Assembly (NCBI GenBank): GCA_039029455.1
Contig: JBCCGE010000028.1
Coordinates: 1 to 38,373 of the forward strand
Origin: JBCCGE01 sp039029455
GTDB taxonomy: Bacteria; Pseudomonadota; Gammaproteobacteria; Arenicellales; Poriferihabitantaceae
Reading direction: 5' to 3'
DNA length: 38,373 nt
The position numbers were made by a program, and so were the translations under genes. Positions 6,962-15,020 of the stretch are shown piece by piece. Each line of letters opens with the position of its first letter. Position 1 is the stretch's first letter. The notes under the pieces are model-generated. The model searched no databases. It worked only from the letters and a program-made list of their open reading frames with translations, and was not told where the DNA came from.

Positions 6962-7960
6962 ATGGCGAACAATGAATCACCAGATGATCTGCACGATCTA
7001 TTCAAAACGGTAAATGAAGCTCTGTCGACCGCAATAATCGGGCAGCCAGAGCTGACTGAACGGCTGCTTATAGCATTACTGTCGGATGGACATTTGCTGG
7101 TAGAAGGCGCGCCCGGACTGGCAAAAACACGGGCGATAAAGGCACTTTCAGCATTGATAGATGCCGACTTTCACCGGATTCAGTTTACACCGGACCTGTT
7201 GCCGTCTGATCTTACCGGAACAGATATTTATCAGCCGCAAAACGCATCTTTTGTCTTTCAGCCCGGCCCGATCTTCCACAGCCTGATTCTTGCTGACGAG
7301 ATAAACCGCGCTCCGGCCAAAGTGCAGTCTGCTCTTCTTGAAGCGATGGCGGAACGTCAGATCACCATCGGCCGCACCACCCACACACTGCCTCCGTTGT
7401 TTATGGTGATGGCGACCCAGAACCCAATTGAACAGGAAGGCACATTTCCATTGCCAGAAGCGCAGCTGGACCGCTTTTTGCTTCACGTAAAAGTCGACTA
7501 TCCTGCAGTCGATGCCGAGAGAAAGGTTATGAAACTGGCGCGCTCAGAGGCCAGAATGGATGCAATCGGAGACCACAAATCCGACGCCGGTAAGGGACTC
7601 ATCGACTCAGCAGCAATTATGGTTGCTCGGCAGGAGGTACTGAACATTCATCTTTCAGATACCGTAGAGGAGTATATCGCCCAATTGATTCTTGCCACCC
7701 GAAGACCGGGGCTCTATGACGATTCTCTGAGTGCGATGACGGAATACGGCGCCAGCCCAAGGGGATCAATCGGACTGGAGCGCGCTGCCCGGGCACACGC
7801 CTGGCTTCGCGGTCGCGACTATGTATCACCCGACGACGTCCAGGCGATGGCTCATGATGTTCTCAGACATCGCGTATTGATGACGTTTTCAGCAGAAGCC
7901 AGCGGATTTACCGCTGATAATCTGATCGATCGACTGCTCGATCAGGTCCCCGTCGCCTGA
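6962..7960 (+). CDS. MoxR-family AAA+ ATPase
   Basis: A 332-residue MoxR ATPase: Walker A EGAPGLAKT around 48-56, Walker B LILADEINR at 108-116 (D112, E113), and sensor 1 with N154 in ATQNPIEQEGT; the MoxR-typical PLPEAQLDRF follows. MoxR proteins act as chaperone-like ATPases, often on von Willebrand A proteins, and here it heads a cluster that encodes two such proteins plus DUF58, the classic arrangement. The ATG at 6962 is preferred over a GTG at 6881, which would overlap the start of the divergent yjdF-like gene; the extra N-terminus is not family-like. No strong Shine-Dalgarno precedes either. Confidence 0.95.
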   Translation: MANNESPDDLHDLFKTVNEALSTAIIGQPELTERLLIALLSDGHLLVEGAPGLAKTRAIKALSALIDADFHRIQFTPDLLPSDLTGTDIYQPQNASFVFQPGPIFHSLILADEINRAPAKVQSALLEAMAERQITIGRTTHTLPPLFMVMATQNPIEQEGTFPLPEAQLDRFLLHVKVDYPAVDAERKVMKLARSEARMDAIGDHKSDAGKGLIDSAAIMVARQEVLNIHLSDTVEEYIAQLILATRRPGLYDDSLSAMTEYGASPRGSIGLERAARAHAWLRGRDYVSPDDVQAMAHDVLRHRVLMTFSAEASGFTADNLIDRLLDQVPVA

Positions 7961-7989
7961 GTTTGTGATTGCGGAATATCGCGTACATA

Positions 7990-8982
7990 ATGAATCAGTC
8001 CCGCGAAATTCGAATCGACGACAAAACAACGGTAAGCCAGTCCCGTTTGATCGAGTATTTTTCTCAAACCCGGGGACTGGTGTTCAGAAAAAGCATTCGA
8101 TCAAGATCGGTTCTGGCCGGTAGTCACGCCTCTCGCTTCCGTGGTCGCGGTATGGACTTTGCGGAATCCAGGGTGTACCAACCGGGCGATGATGTTAATC
8201 GGATTGACTGGAGAGTCACCGCACGCACTGGCGAGACGCACAGTAAAATTTTTATCGAGGAGCGCGAGCGACCTGTTATTGTTGCTTGTGAATTCAGCGA
8301 CAGCATGTATTTTGGCAGTCGTCGATGTTTCAAATCAGTATTTGCATCGCATATCGCTGCTGTTCTCACATGGATTGCGGTTCATCAGGGCGATCGCGTT
8401 GGCGGACTCGTCACACGCAGCGACCATACCATCGGAATAAAACCCGGATCCGGGAAAAGAAGCGCGTTGAAGCTCATCGGACAGATTGTCAGATTTGCCA
8501 ACGCGATCCCGGAAAGTTACAGCAGTGAGCAAAATCAGTTGTCAGAGACTCTGGAACGAATTGCCGCAACCACACACCCTGGCAGTATGATCGTTCTTAT
8601 CGGGGATTTTTATTCTGTTGATGATCAGTCTGAGATGCTTATGCACAAGCTTCAGCAACACAATGATCTGGTTTTGATAGAGGTTTCCGATGCGCTGGAA
8701 CTTGAGCCGCCAGATCCGGGTCGATACGCAATTACAGACGGCCAGGATTCAATTGCCATCGACACCAGAAGCCAGCAGCAACGCACTCAGTATCAGAACA
8801 TTTACCGCAACAAGCTTCAGGTATTGCAAGACATATGTCAAAAACAGGCCGTAGCGTTGTTGCATATGTCGACAAGTTCCGAGCCGTTGGCCGCAATTCA
8901 GCCGCTGTTGACGACATCCGGATCAGGACACTCACAAGCGCTGGCTGACTCTGAAATCAACGCTGCTATCAACACGCGCTAA
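7990..8982 (+). CDS. DUF58 domain-containing protein
   Basis: The protein has 330 residues from the ATG at 7990; a TTG at 7969 would add seven residues. It has the DUF58 signature: GRGMDFAESRVYQPGDDVNR and then IDWRVTART, with IEERERPV shortly after. The rest is a vWA-like fold without membrane helices. DUF58 proteins occur next to moxR and Bat genes throughout bacteria, and a physical link to the MoxR ATPase is proposed. Spacing is 29 bp after moxR and 5 bp before the next gene, so it is operonic. Its biochemical role remains unknown. Confidence 0.92.
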   Translation: MNQSREIRIDDKTTVSQSRLIEYFSQTRGLVFRKSIRSRSVLAGSHASRFRGRGMDFAESRVYQPGDDVNRIDWRVTARTGETHSKIFIEERERPVIVACEFSDSMYFGSRRCFKSVFASHIAAVLTWIAVHQGDRVGGLVTRSDHTIGIKPGSGKRSALKLIGQIVRFANAIPESYSSEQNQLSETLERIAATTHPGSMIVLIGDFYSVDDQSEMLMHKLQQHNDLVLIEVSDALELEPPDPGRYAITDGQDSIAIDTRSQQQRTQYQNIYRNKLQVLQDICQKQAVALLHMSTSSEPLAAIQPLLTTSGSGHSQALADSEINAAINTR

Positions 8983-8987
8983 TCGAG

Positions 8988-9497
8988 ATGAACCCAATTG
9001 ATCAACTGAGAGATATTCACTTGCCGGCATCACCCGGATGGTGGCCACCGGCTCCGGGCTGGTGGGTCATCGCTCTGCTGGGTACGGTGTCTGCGGTCTG
9101 GATTTTCCGGGTGATCTTAAATCGACGTAAAGGCAGACTGAAACGCCGACTTGCCATTTCGGCGCTGCACAACATTCATCCCGATGAAAGCGGTCTCTAC
9201 ACTATCGGCGATGTTTCAAAGATGTGGCGGATTGTGAAAACGCTGATCCGGGATGAATTTGGCAATCAATTTGTAACCAGTCCGACGGAGTCCGAATTCA
9301 GACAGTTCATGCAGCGCACTTTCGACAGCAACAATTTTCCGGACACTGCTGTGTGGAATGCGCTGGCAACGGCTCATTACAAGCCGAATCTGGAAATTGA
9401 CGCCGGATTCTTGAAAGAGTTTTTGATCGACTGGTGCCGTACTCATCGATCAGATGTTGTCGCTGACAGGTTACGACCCCAGGTTATATCCCAATGA
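8988..9497 (+). CDS. DUF4381 membrane protein of the MoxR-Bat cluster
   Basis: A 169-residue protein with a Trp/Pro-rich N-terminus (PGWWPPAPGWW, about residues 15-25), a single transmembrane helix (about 25-45) and a basic stretch NRRKGRLKRR, followed by a soluble helical domain. The PxxPGWWPPAPGWW element is characteristic of DUF4381 proteins, which sit between DUF58 and the first vWA gene in gammaproteobacterial clusters, as here. The membrane anchor probably places the helical domain in the cytoplasm. Its stop overlaps the next start as ATGA. Function unknown beyond the cluster. Confidence 0.88.
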   Translation: MNPIDQLRDIHLPASPGWWPPAPGWWVIALLGTVSAVWIFRVILNRRKGRLKRRLAISALHNIHPDESGLYTIGDVSKMWRIVKTLIRDEFGNQFVTSPTESEFRQFMQRTFDSNNFPDTAVWNALATAHYKPNLEIDAGFLKEFLIDWCRTHRSDVVADRLRPQVISQ

Positions 9498-10519
9498 TTC
9501 AGTTTGCCTGGCCGTGGATGTTTTTGCTCCTGCCCGCACCTTTTTTGTATCGCTGGCTGATGCCCGCGATGACGGAACGTGAAGCGGCACTCAGGATGCC
9601 TTTTTACAGAGCGCTGCGACAACATCGCAGTTCTGTCTACAAAACGCCTTTGTATCCGCTGATTTTTTTCTCGGTTGTATGGCTTTTGCTGGTAAGCGCG
9701 TCGGCCCGTCCCCAACAACTTGGCGAAGTGGTCAATGTACCGGTATCCGGTCGCGATCTTATGCTCGCCGTTGATATTTCCGGCAGCATGAAAGCGCAGG
9801 ACATGAGCATAAACCAGCAAAAGTACAGCCGCCTTGCGGCAGTCAAATACGTTGCCAGTGAATTTATTGAGAGACGGTTGGGCGATCGTCTCGGCCTGAT
9901 TTTGTTTGGCACGCAGGCTTATCTTCAAACCCCGTTAAGTCTGGACAGAAACACCGTAACGACATTGCTTCAGGAGGCCACCATAGGTATCGCCGGAGAG
10001 AAAACGGCTATAGGAGACGCCATTGGCCTTGCGGTCAAACGGTTTCAGTCCCGCAAAGAATCCAACAGAGTTCTCATCCTGTTGACCGACGGCAGCAACA
10101 CCGCAGGCGTCGTCGAGCCCATTCGCGCAGCCGAGCTCGCCAGCACCGTCGGGGTAAAAATTTACACTATCGGCATCGGCGCCCGAAAACGATCTGTTGG
10201 CACCATATTCGGATCCCAGATAACCGCGCCCGCAGGTGAACTGGACGAAGGGACATTGCAGTCGATCGCGCAAAAAACCGGCGGAAACTATTATCGGGCG
10301 GAAAACATCGAGTCGCTGGAGGAGATATACCGCCTGATTGACAGACTCGAACCCATTGTTCGCGATACCTCGAATCTACGACCCTCGAAGGACCTGTTTC
10401 ACTGGCCGCTTGCAGTGGCCACGCTCTTGCTCATGATCACTGGATTTGCCCGAATCTTTCATCATTTTGGTGTCCAGCGCGCTAGTGAGCACATCACCGG
10501 TAAATTAGATGCCGGCTGA
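9494..10519 (+). CDS. batA: BatA-like vWA membrane protein
   Basis: This 341-residue protein has an N-terminal helix (about residues 4-24), a second helix (about 54-70), a von Willebrand A domain and a C-terminal helix near residue 310. The metal-ion-dependent adhesion site is intact: DISGS at 94-98, with the TDGSNT loop later. This layout, two N-terminal helices, vWA, one C-terminal helix, is that of aerotolerance (Bat) proteins. The vWA domain is predicted in the periplasm or at the membrane face. Overlap with DUF4381 (4 bp) and with the next gene (11 bp) indicates strict co-expression. The symbol follows the Bacteroides-type Bat scheme. Confidence 0.9.
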   Translation: MIQFAWPWMFLLLPAPFLYRWLMPAMTEREAALRMPFYRALRQHRSSVYKTPLYPLIFFSVVWLLLVSASARPQQLGEVVNVPVSGRDLMLAVDISGSMKAQDMSINQQKYSRLAAVKYVASEFIERRLGDRLGLILFGTQAYLQTPLSLDRNTVTTLLQEATIGIAGEKTAIGDAIGLAVKRFQSRKESNRVLILLTDGSNTAGVVEPIRAAELASTVGVKIYTIGIGARKRSVGTIFGSQITAPAGELDEGTLQSIAQKTGGNYYRAENIESLEEIYRLIDRLEPIVRDTSNLRPSKDLFHWPLAVATLLLMITGFARIFHHFGVQRASEHITGKLDAG

Positions 10520-12335
10520 ACTGCAACAGTTGATCGCCGACTTCCATTTCCTGCGACCCTGGTGGTTGCTGGCCCTGCTTTTCGCGCTCATTCTGCCTTT
10601 CTGGCTCTGGCAAACAGAATCGCGACGCTCGTCATGGCAAAACGTTATTGACCGGGAACTGCTTAATCATCTTCTCACTGATCGATTGTCGCTGGGTGGC
10701 ACATGGCCCAGAATTCTGTCGACACTGGTGCTTATACTTGCTGTACTTGCGCTCGCAGGGCCGACATTTCAACAGCGTCCGCAGCAAACCCACCGCAGTG
10801 ATCTCGCGCGCGTATTCCTGTTTGATCTCTCTCTGTCGATGAGCAGCACCGATATCAAACCCGACCGATTGAGTCGGGCACGCTTCAAACTCAGGGACTT
10901 CATAGAAGAAGGCAAAGGGCTTCAGCAGGGATTGATCGTTTTTGCAGGTGATGCTTTTGTAGTCGCTCCATTGACCGATGATCACGCCACATTAATCAAT
11001 CTGGTCCAGGTACTGGATACTCGAACGGTACCTGTCCAGGGAAGTCGACCGGACCTGGCGCTCGACCTGGCTTCGGAACTGTTTCAATCTTCAGGCTTTG
11101 ATCGGGGCCAGATCATTCTTCTGACCGACGGTGCCAGCGATGTTTCCGGTTCTATACAGTCAGCCCGTCTGACTGCAGAATCAGGATTCCCAGTCTCAGT
11201 TGTCTCTGCTGGCACGGCTCGCGGAGAGCCGGTACCACTGACACAGGGCGGATTTCTAAAAGATTTAGATGGGAACATTGTCATACCGTCTGTTGACTTT
11301 GATGCACTGAGGTCTATCGCCGATGCCGGCCGGGGAGTGTTTCAACCAATGACGCTGGACGACACCGACATCAAAAGTTTGATGGAACCAAGTCCTGAAA
11401 CGGCAGAAACATCTGACGGCAGTCACAGGGGTGACGGGGCGCAGTTTTTCGGTGATCGTTGGTATGACCTCGGTCCATGGTTACTCATACCACTGCTTGC
11501 CGGTTTTTGCTGCCTGTTCCGAAAAGGCCTGTATTTTTCTCTAACACTGGTTGGACTGGCGGCCGCGCTTCATTCCAGTCCGTCGATCGCTTTTAGCTGG
11601 ATGGATCTCTGGTTGCGCGACGACCAACAAGCTGCGAGAGCGCTGGAAGAAGAGGACTACGAAGCGGCCTCCGGGTCTGATTCGGCGCACTGGCGAGGGG
11701 CAGCACAATTTCGCGCGGGTCAGTACGAAGCCGCTGCGAGGAGTTTTGCACAGCAGACTGATGAACTGCACCTTTACAACCGGGGCAATGCACTGGCCAA
11801 AGCCGGCGAGGTCGAACAAGCCGTAAGCGCCTATGAAGAGCTGTTGTCGAAACATCCCGATCACGAAGACGCTCGCTTCAATCTCGATCTACTGAAACAG
11901 TATCAGTCCCAACAGGACCAACAGCAATCTTCTCAGGATCAGAGTAAGTCGTCCTCTCAACCTGAACGTGATGAGCAAAAACAGGGCGCGAACGACGACG
12001 AGAATTCCAGATCTGAGGAAGACGAGTTTCGGCAACAACAGTCCGAAAAGAGCAGTGCCGATGCTTCATCACAAGCCGGCGACTCCGAGAATAGTGACGA
12101 CAACTCCGATGAAGAAACACCGTCATCGGAACAACGCGCTGAGACGCAGAACCAGTCAGATATGACCCCGACCGAGAAGTCCGAACTGACTGACGAGGGC
12201 ACCATGTCTGAACAGCAGCAGGCGCTGCAGCAGTGGTTGAGACAGATTCCGGATGACCCGGGCGGTTTGCTGCGACGCAAGTTCGCGCAGCAGTATCAGT
12301 TTCGTCCGCGGGAGACACAAGTCCAGAAGTGGTAG
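10509..12335 (+). CDS. batB: BatB-like vWA protein fused to a BatC-like TPR region
   Basis: A 608-residue protein that joins two functions often split in other bacteria. Residues 18-35 and 70-85 are membrane helices; the vWA domain follows with MIDAS DLSLS at 106-110 and LLTDGAS at 204-210. After helices near 322-336 and 341-358 comes a TPR-like segment (about 375-462, for example AQFRAGQYEAAARSF and GNALAKAGEVEQAV), then a low-complexity Gln/Ser/Glu/Asp tail (about 464-570) and a short ordered end with GLLRRKFAQQ. The TPR likely docks partner proteins. The DNA of the acidic tail is repetitive in composition but stays in frame. Gene symbol is for the vWA half; the TPR half corresponds to BatC. 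Confidence 0.9.
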   Translation: MPAELQQLIADFHFLRPWWLLALLFALILPFWLWQTESRRSSWQNVIDRELLNHLLTDRLSLGGTWPRILSTLVLILAVLALAGPTFQQRPQQTHRSDLARVFLFDLSLSMSSTDIKPDRLSRARFKLRDFIEEGKGLQQGLIVFAGDAFVVAPLTDDHATLINLVQVLDTRTVPVQGSRPDLALDLASELFQSSGFDRGQIILLTDGASDVSGSIQSARLTAESGFPVSVVSAGTARGEPVPLTQGGFLKDLDGNIVIPSVDFDALRSIADAGRGVFQPMTLDDTDIKSLMEPSPETAETSDGSHRGDGAQFFGDRWYDLGPWLLIPLLAGFCCLFRKGLYFSLTLVGLAAALHSSPSIAFSWMDLWLRDDQQAARALEEEDYEAASGSDSAHWRGAAQFRAGQYEAAARSFAQQTDELHLYNRGNALAKAGEVEQAVSAYEELLSKHPDHEDARFNLDLLKQYQSQQDQQQSSQDQSKSSSQPERDEQKQGANDDENSRSEEDEFRQQQSEKSSADASSQAGDSENSDDNSDEETPSSEQRAETQNQSDMTPTEKSELTDEGTMSEQQQALQQWLRQIPDDPGGLLRRKFAQQYQFRPRETQVQKW

Positions 12336-12340
12336 CGTCG

Positions 12341-14068
12341 ATGAAATTTCTTTTGCAACCGGTAAATAGATTACGGACAATCTTCTCCGTGCTTGTTCTG
12401 TTGGCTCCTGTCACCGCAGTGGCCGAATCGTCCGCTGCACTTGATCGCAAAAAAATTGCGGCCGCGGAATCCGTTCGGCTATTCATCGAGACCGATCAGC
12501 AAAATTCTGAAAGGTCTCCAGATATCGGCCCGCTCTCGGAGAATTTTCATGTGCTGGGTACCAGCAGCGGACAAAACATCTCTGTAGTCAATGGAAAGCA
12601 GTCCGTCATCAGACGGTGGACGTACGAACTTGAACCCAAAATTACAGGCGTCATCACACTGCCCGCCATTCTGGTCGGAGCGGAGCAGACAGAGCCCATT
12701 CAGTTAACTGTTGTGCCGAATGATGACATATCGTCCACACAGGAACGGGATGTATTCATCGAAGTTGAGGTCTCTGATCAGTCGCCCTACGTCCAGCAAC
12801 AGGTCGACATTTCCATTCGTCTTTTCCTCGGGGTTGACCTCGTCGACGGTTCGCTCAGCGAGCCCTCTCATGACAACCTGGCCGTTGTTCGCCTCGGCAA
12901 TGACACCAACACTGAGGCCGAAGTCAACGACCGGCGATACAGGGTTATCGAACGCAGATACAGTGTTTTCCCGCAGAAAAGCGGAACACTGACCATTCCG
13001 CCGGTGCGTTTCGCCGGTATTACCCGGGATTCCAGTCAGTCCTCCCGCAGATTTATCGATTCACTGTTTAACCAGGGCACAAGAATCCGCAGCCGTTCTG
13101 ATCCTGTGACGATAGACGTGCGCCCGCCAAATCCTGCCTTTACCGGACGGACCTGGCTGCCGGCGAAAAAGCTGCAGCTGGATGATCTCAACCGGTCCGG
13201 AGACACGCTTGAACTCGGACAGCCACTTAACCGCATCATTCAGGTTCAGGCTCTGGGGCTCATTGCCGATCAGCTCCCAGACATATTCGTGCCGGAATCC
13301 GGAGACTACAAAGCCTACAGCGACCAAACAGAATCGGACACCCAGCAGACGGAACAGGGGCCTCTCGGCATCAAACGCCAAAGTATCGCCATCATTCCCA
13401 CCCAGGCCGGGTCCATCCAACTGCCCGCATACCGAATCAACTGGTGGGACATCGAGACGGATCAACAAAGAACAGCTGAGCTACCACCGCGGGAAATTCT
13501 GGTTACCGACTCATCCTTACCGGTTAACGAACAGCAAGCGCCGACTCCCGAAAACAAATCAGTTGATGCAAAACCAGGTGTTTCTGAAACCTCGAACGCG
13601 CAGTCGAAATTCTGGAGGAATGCATCCGTTTTGTTGACGGTGCTATGGCTGCTGACGCTCGCAGTCCTTGTGTGGCAGATTCGACGGCACTCAAAAAATC
13701 GCCCCGAATCTGACACCACCAAACACACGCCGAACAATCAGTCGGCGTTCCGAGCACAGGTCCTGCGCGCCTGCTCATCTAACAATCCACATGCAGCACG
13801 TCAGGCGCTTATCGACTGGTTCAGGAGTTACACCGGAAAACACGACATGACTTCGCTCGAGGACTTATCGGCATTTTCACGAGGACACGACCTTGGGAGC
13901 GGCATCGCACACCTTGACAGAACTCTTTTTGCAGACGACTCTTTGCAGTGGGAAGGCGGTGATCTTGCGGAAAGTTTTCGCAATTTCGAGAGTTCCCTGA
14001 TGAACGGTCACAGGTCCGCCCCCGACGATGCGACGTCATTGTATCCAGTGCCTCTGCGGAACTTTTAG
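12341..14068 (+). CDS. batD: BatD-like protein
   Basis: From the ATG at 12341 the product has 575 residues; a GTG four codons upstream is in frame but overlaps the previous stop. A signal peptide is visible (about residues 1-29, basic start then VLVLLAPVTAVAES). The exported part has beta-rich repeats typical of BatD oxygen-tolerance proteins, such as VEVSDQSPYVQQQVDISIRL and YSVFPQKSGTLTIPPVRF. A single helix near residue 430-450 (LLTVLWLLTLAVLVW) anchors a cytoplasmic tail of about 125 residues. It completes the MoxR-DUF58-DUF4381-BatA-BatB-BatD unit. Bat proteins were linked to aerotolerance in Bacteroides, but their molecular function is uncertain. Confidence 0.88.
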   Translation: MKFLLQPVNRLRTIFSVLVLLAPVTAVAESSAALDRKKIAAAESVRLFIETDQQNSERSPDIGPLSENFHVLGTSSGQNISVVNGKQSVIRRWTYELEPKITGVITLPAILVGAEQTEPIQLTVVPNDDISSTQERDVFIEVEVSDQSPYVQQQVDISIRLFLGVDLVDGSLSEPSHDNLAVVRLGNDTNTEAEVNDRRYRVIERRYSVFPQKSGTLTIPPVRFAGITRDSSQSSRRFIDSLFNQGTRIRSRSDPVTIDVRPPNPAFTGRTWLPAKKLQLDDLNRSGDTLELGQPLNRIIQVQALGLIADQLPDIFVPESGDYKAYSDQTESDTQQTEQGPLGIKRQSIAIIPTQAGSIQLPAYRINWWDIETDQQRTAELPPREILVTDSSLPVNEQQAPTPENKSVDAKPGVSETSNAQSKFWRNASVLLTVLWLLTLAVLVWQIRRHSKNRPESDTTKHTPNNQSAFRAQVLRACSSNNPHAARQALIDWFRSYTGKHDMTSLEDLSAFSRGHDLGSGIAHLDRTLFADDSLQWEGGDLAESFRNFESSLMNGHRSAPDDATSLYPVPLRNF

Positions 14069-14117
14069 CGGCATCACGATCTAAATCAGTCACCCATTGA
14101 AATGGTGCTGAATTAGT

Positions 14118-14672
14118 ATGAACACTTCCACTCTCAATTCGGTCCTGCTCGCCACCGCGTTATCAGTGTTTAGCATTGAAGCAACTGCGTACAGCGATCG
14201 TCCGGCGTATTTCGACCTCAACACCGATCACAAGATCGTTGTCGCGGACCAACTCAAAAGCCATCAGGGAACACGTCTTTATCTGCAAGAGGGCTCGATC
14301 ACAGCCGGAAACAAGGTGTTTGAAAATGAGCCTTACTGTTACTTCAGGGTCGATCGCAACGAATCAGAACAAGAGAAGCCGGTGGTAATCGAATTTGGTG
14401 AGTTCGATGTAACTTCGGTAACCAATCGCCGACACTTTACGATGACCACCACAGACTCACCGCTGCAGGTTGCGTCGGGCGGCGGGTTCTCTTTTCTTGG
14501 CGGAGGTGGCTCTCAATACACTCTCGCAACCCATATATCGCTGCAGTCGGCGAACCAACCCGAGGTGTTGTCTCTGAATTGCGCAATCTGGGCTGACCCG
14601 CGCGAGCGTCGACATCTCTCAATGCAGGAAATCGAAAACGCACTCGGAGATCTGGTTCGGATTCGTACCTGA
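14118..14672 (+). CDS. Secreted protein of unknown function downstream of batD
   Basis: The product has 184 residues with a signal peptide (residues 1 to about 24, ending ATA-YSD). The mature part looks beta-rich. Two cysteines (in EPYCYFRV and LSLNCAIWAD) could form a disulfide in the periplasm. A glycine-rich loop GGGFSFLGGGGS sits near residues 116-127. No catalytic motif or lipobox is visible. The gene follows batD by 49 bp on the same strand with no terminator between, so it may be co-transcribed with the Bat cluster, though it is not a known member of it. I cannot name a family. Confidence 0.7.
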   Translation: MNTSTLNSVLLATALSVFSIEATAYSDRPAYFDLNTDHKIVVADQLKSHQGTRLYLQEGSITAGNKVFENEPYCYFRVDRNESEQEKPVVIEFGEFDVTSVTNRRHFTMTTTDSPLQVASGGGFSFLGGGGSQYTLATHISLQSANQPEVLSLNCAIWADPRERRHLSMQEIENALGDLVRIRT

Positions 14673-15020
14673 CCCTGTTCCCAAGTTGGTTCTCGACGAA
14701 TAACACAGTAGAGTTCGTCGTAACATTGACAGTCCGCAGCGAAGTTCCCCGGATTTACTTCCAGCTCCGATGCTTCAGAAAGCCCCGGATTTGAGGAACA
14801 ATCTCGTCGAGCAGATTGGGTGATGGTCCGAAGAAGTATAGTCTTGGCTATGGTTTGAGAGGGATCGGCCAGGATGCAACGTGTCCTAGAGTCGCCATAG
14901 AAAGCTTACATGACTGGAAGGACAATCTGGAGTTTCCCACAAACAGGCAAAGTAAGATTTAAGCTTCTGATTTAAACCGATGTGCTTTCAGAATCGGTCG
15001 GCCTTAATAAGGTATTCGGG
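14673..15020. other. Intergenic region, convergent genes
   Basis: These 348 bp separate the secreted-protein gene (plus) from dxs (minus). No coding frame or RNA gene is convincing. The only structure seen is the weak hairpin at 14976-14998 next to the dxs end. Confidence 0.5.
14976..14998 (-). terminator. Weak candidate terminator of the xseB-ispA-dxs unit
   Basis: Read on the minus strand, ACCGAT and ATCGGT form a 6-bp stem with an 11-nt loop, followed by TTTAAAT. It begins about 22 bp after the dxs stop. The short stem and large loop make it a weak candidate only. Confidence 0.3.

Noticed and set aside
11880..12210. Low-complexity repetitive-looking DNA in the batB gene
   Set aside because: It stays in frame and simply encodes a Gln/Ser/acidic protein tail; it is not a DNA repeat array.
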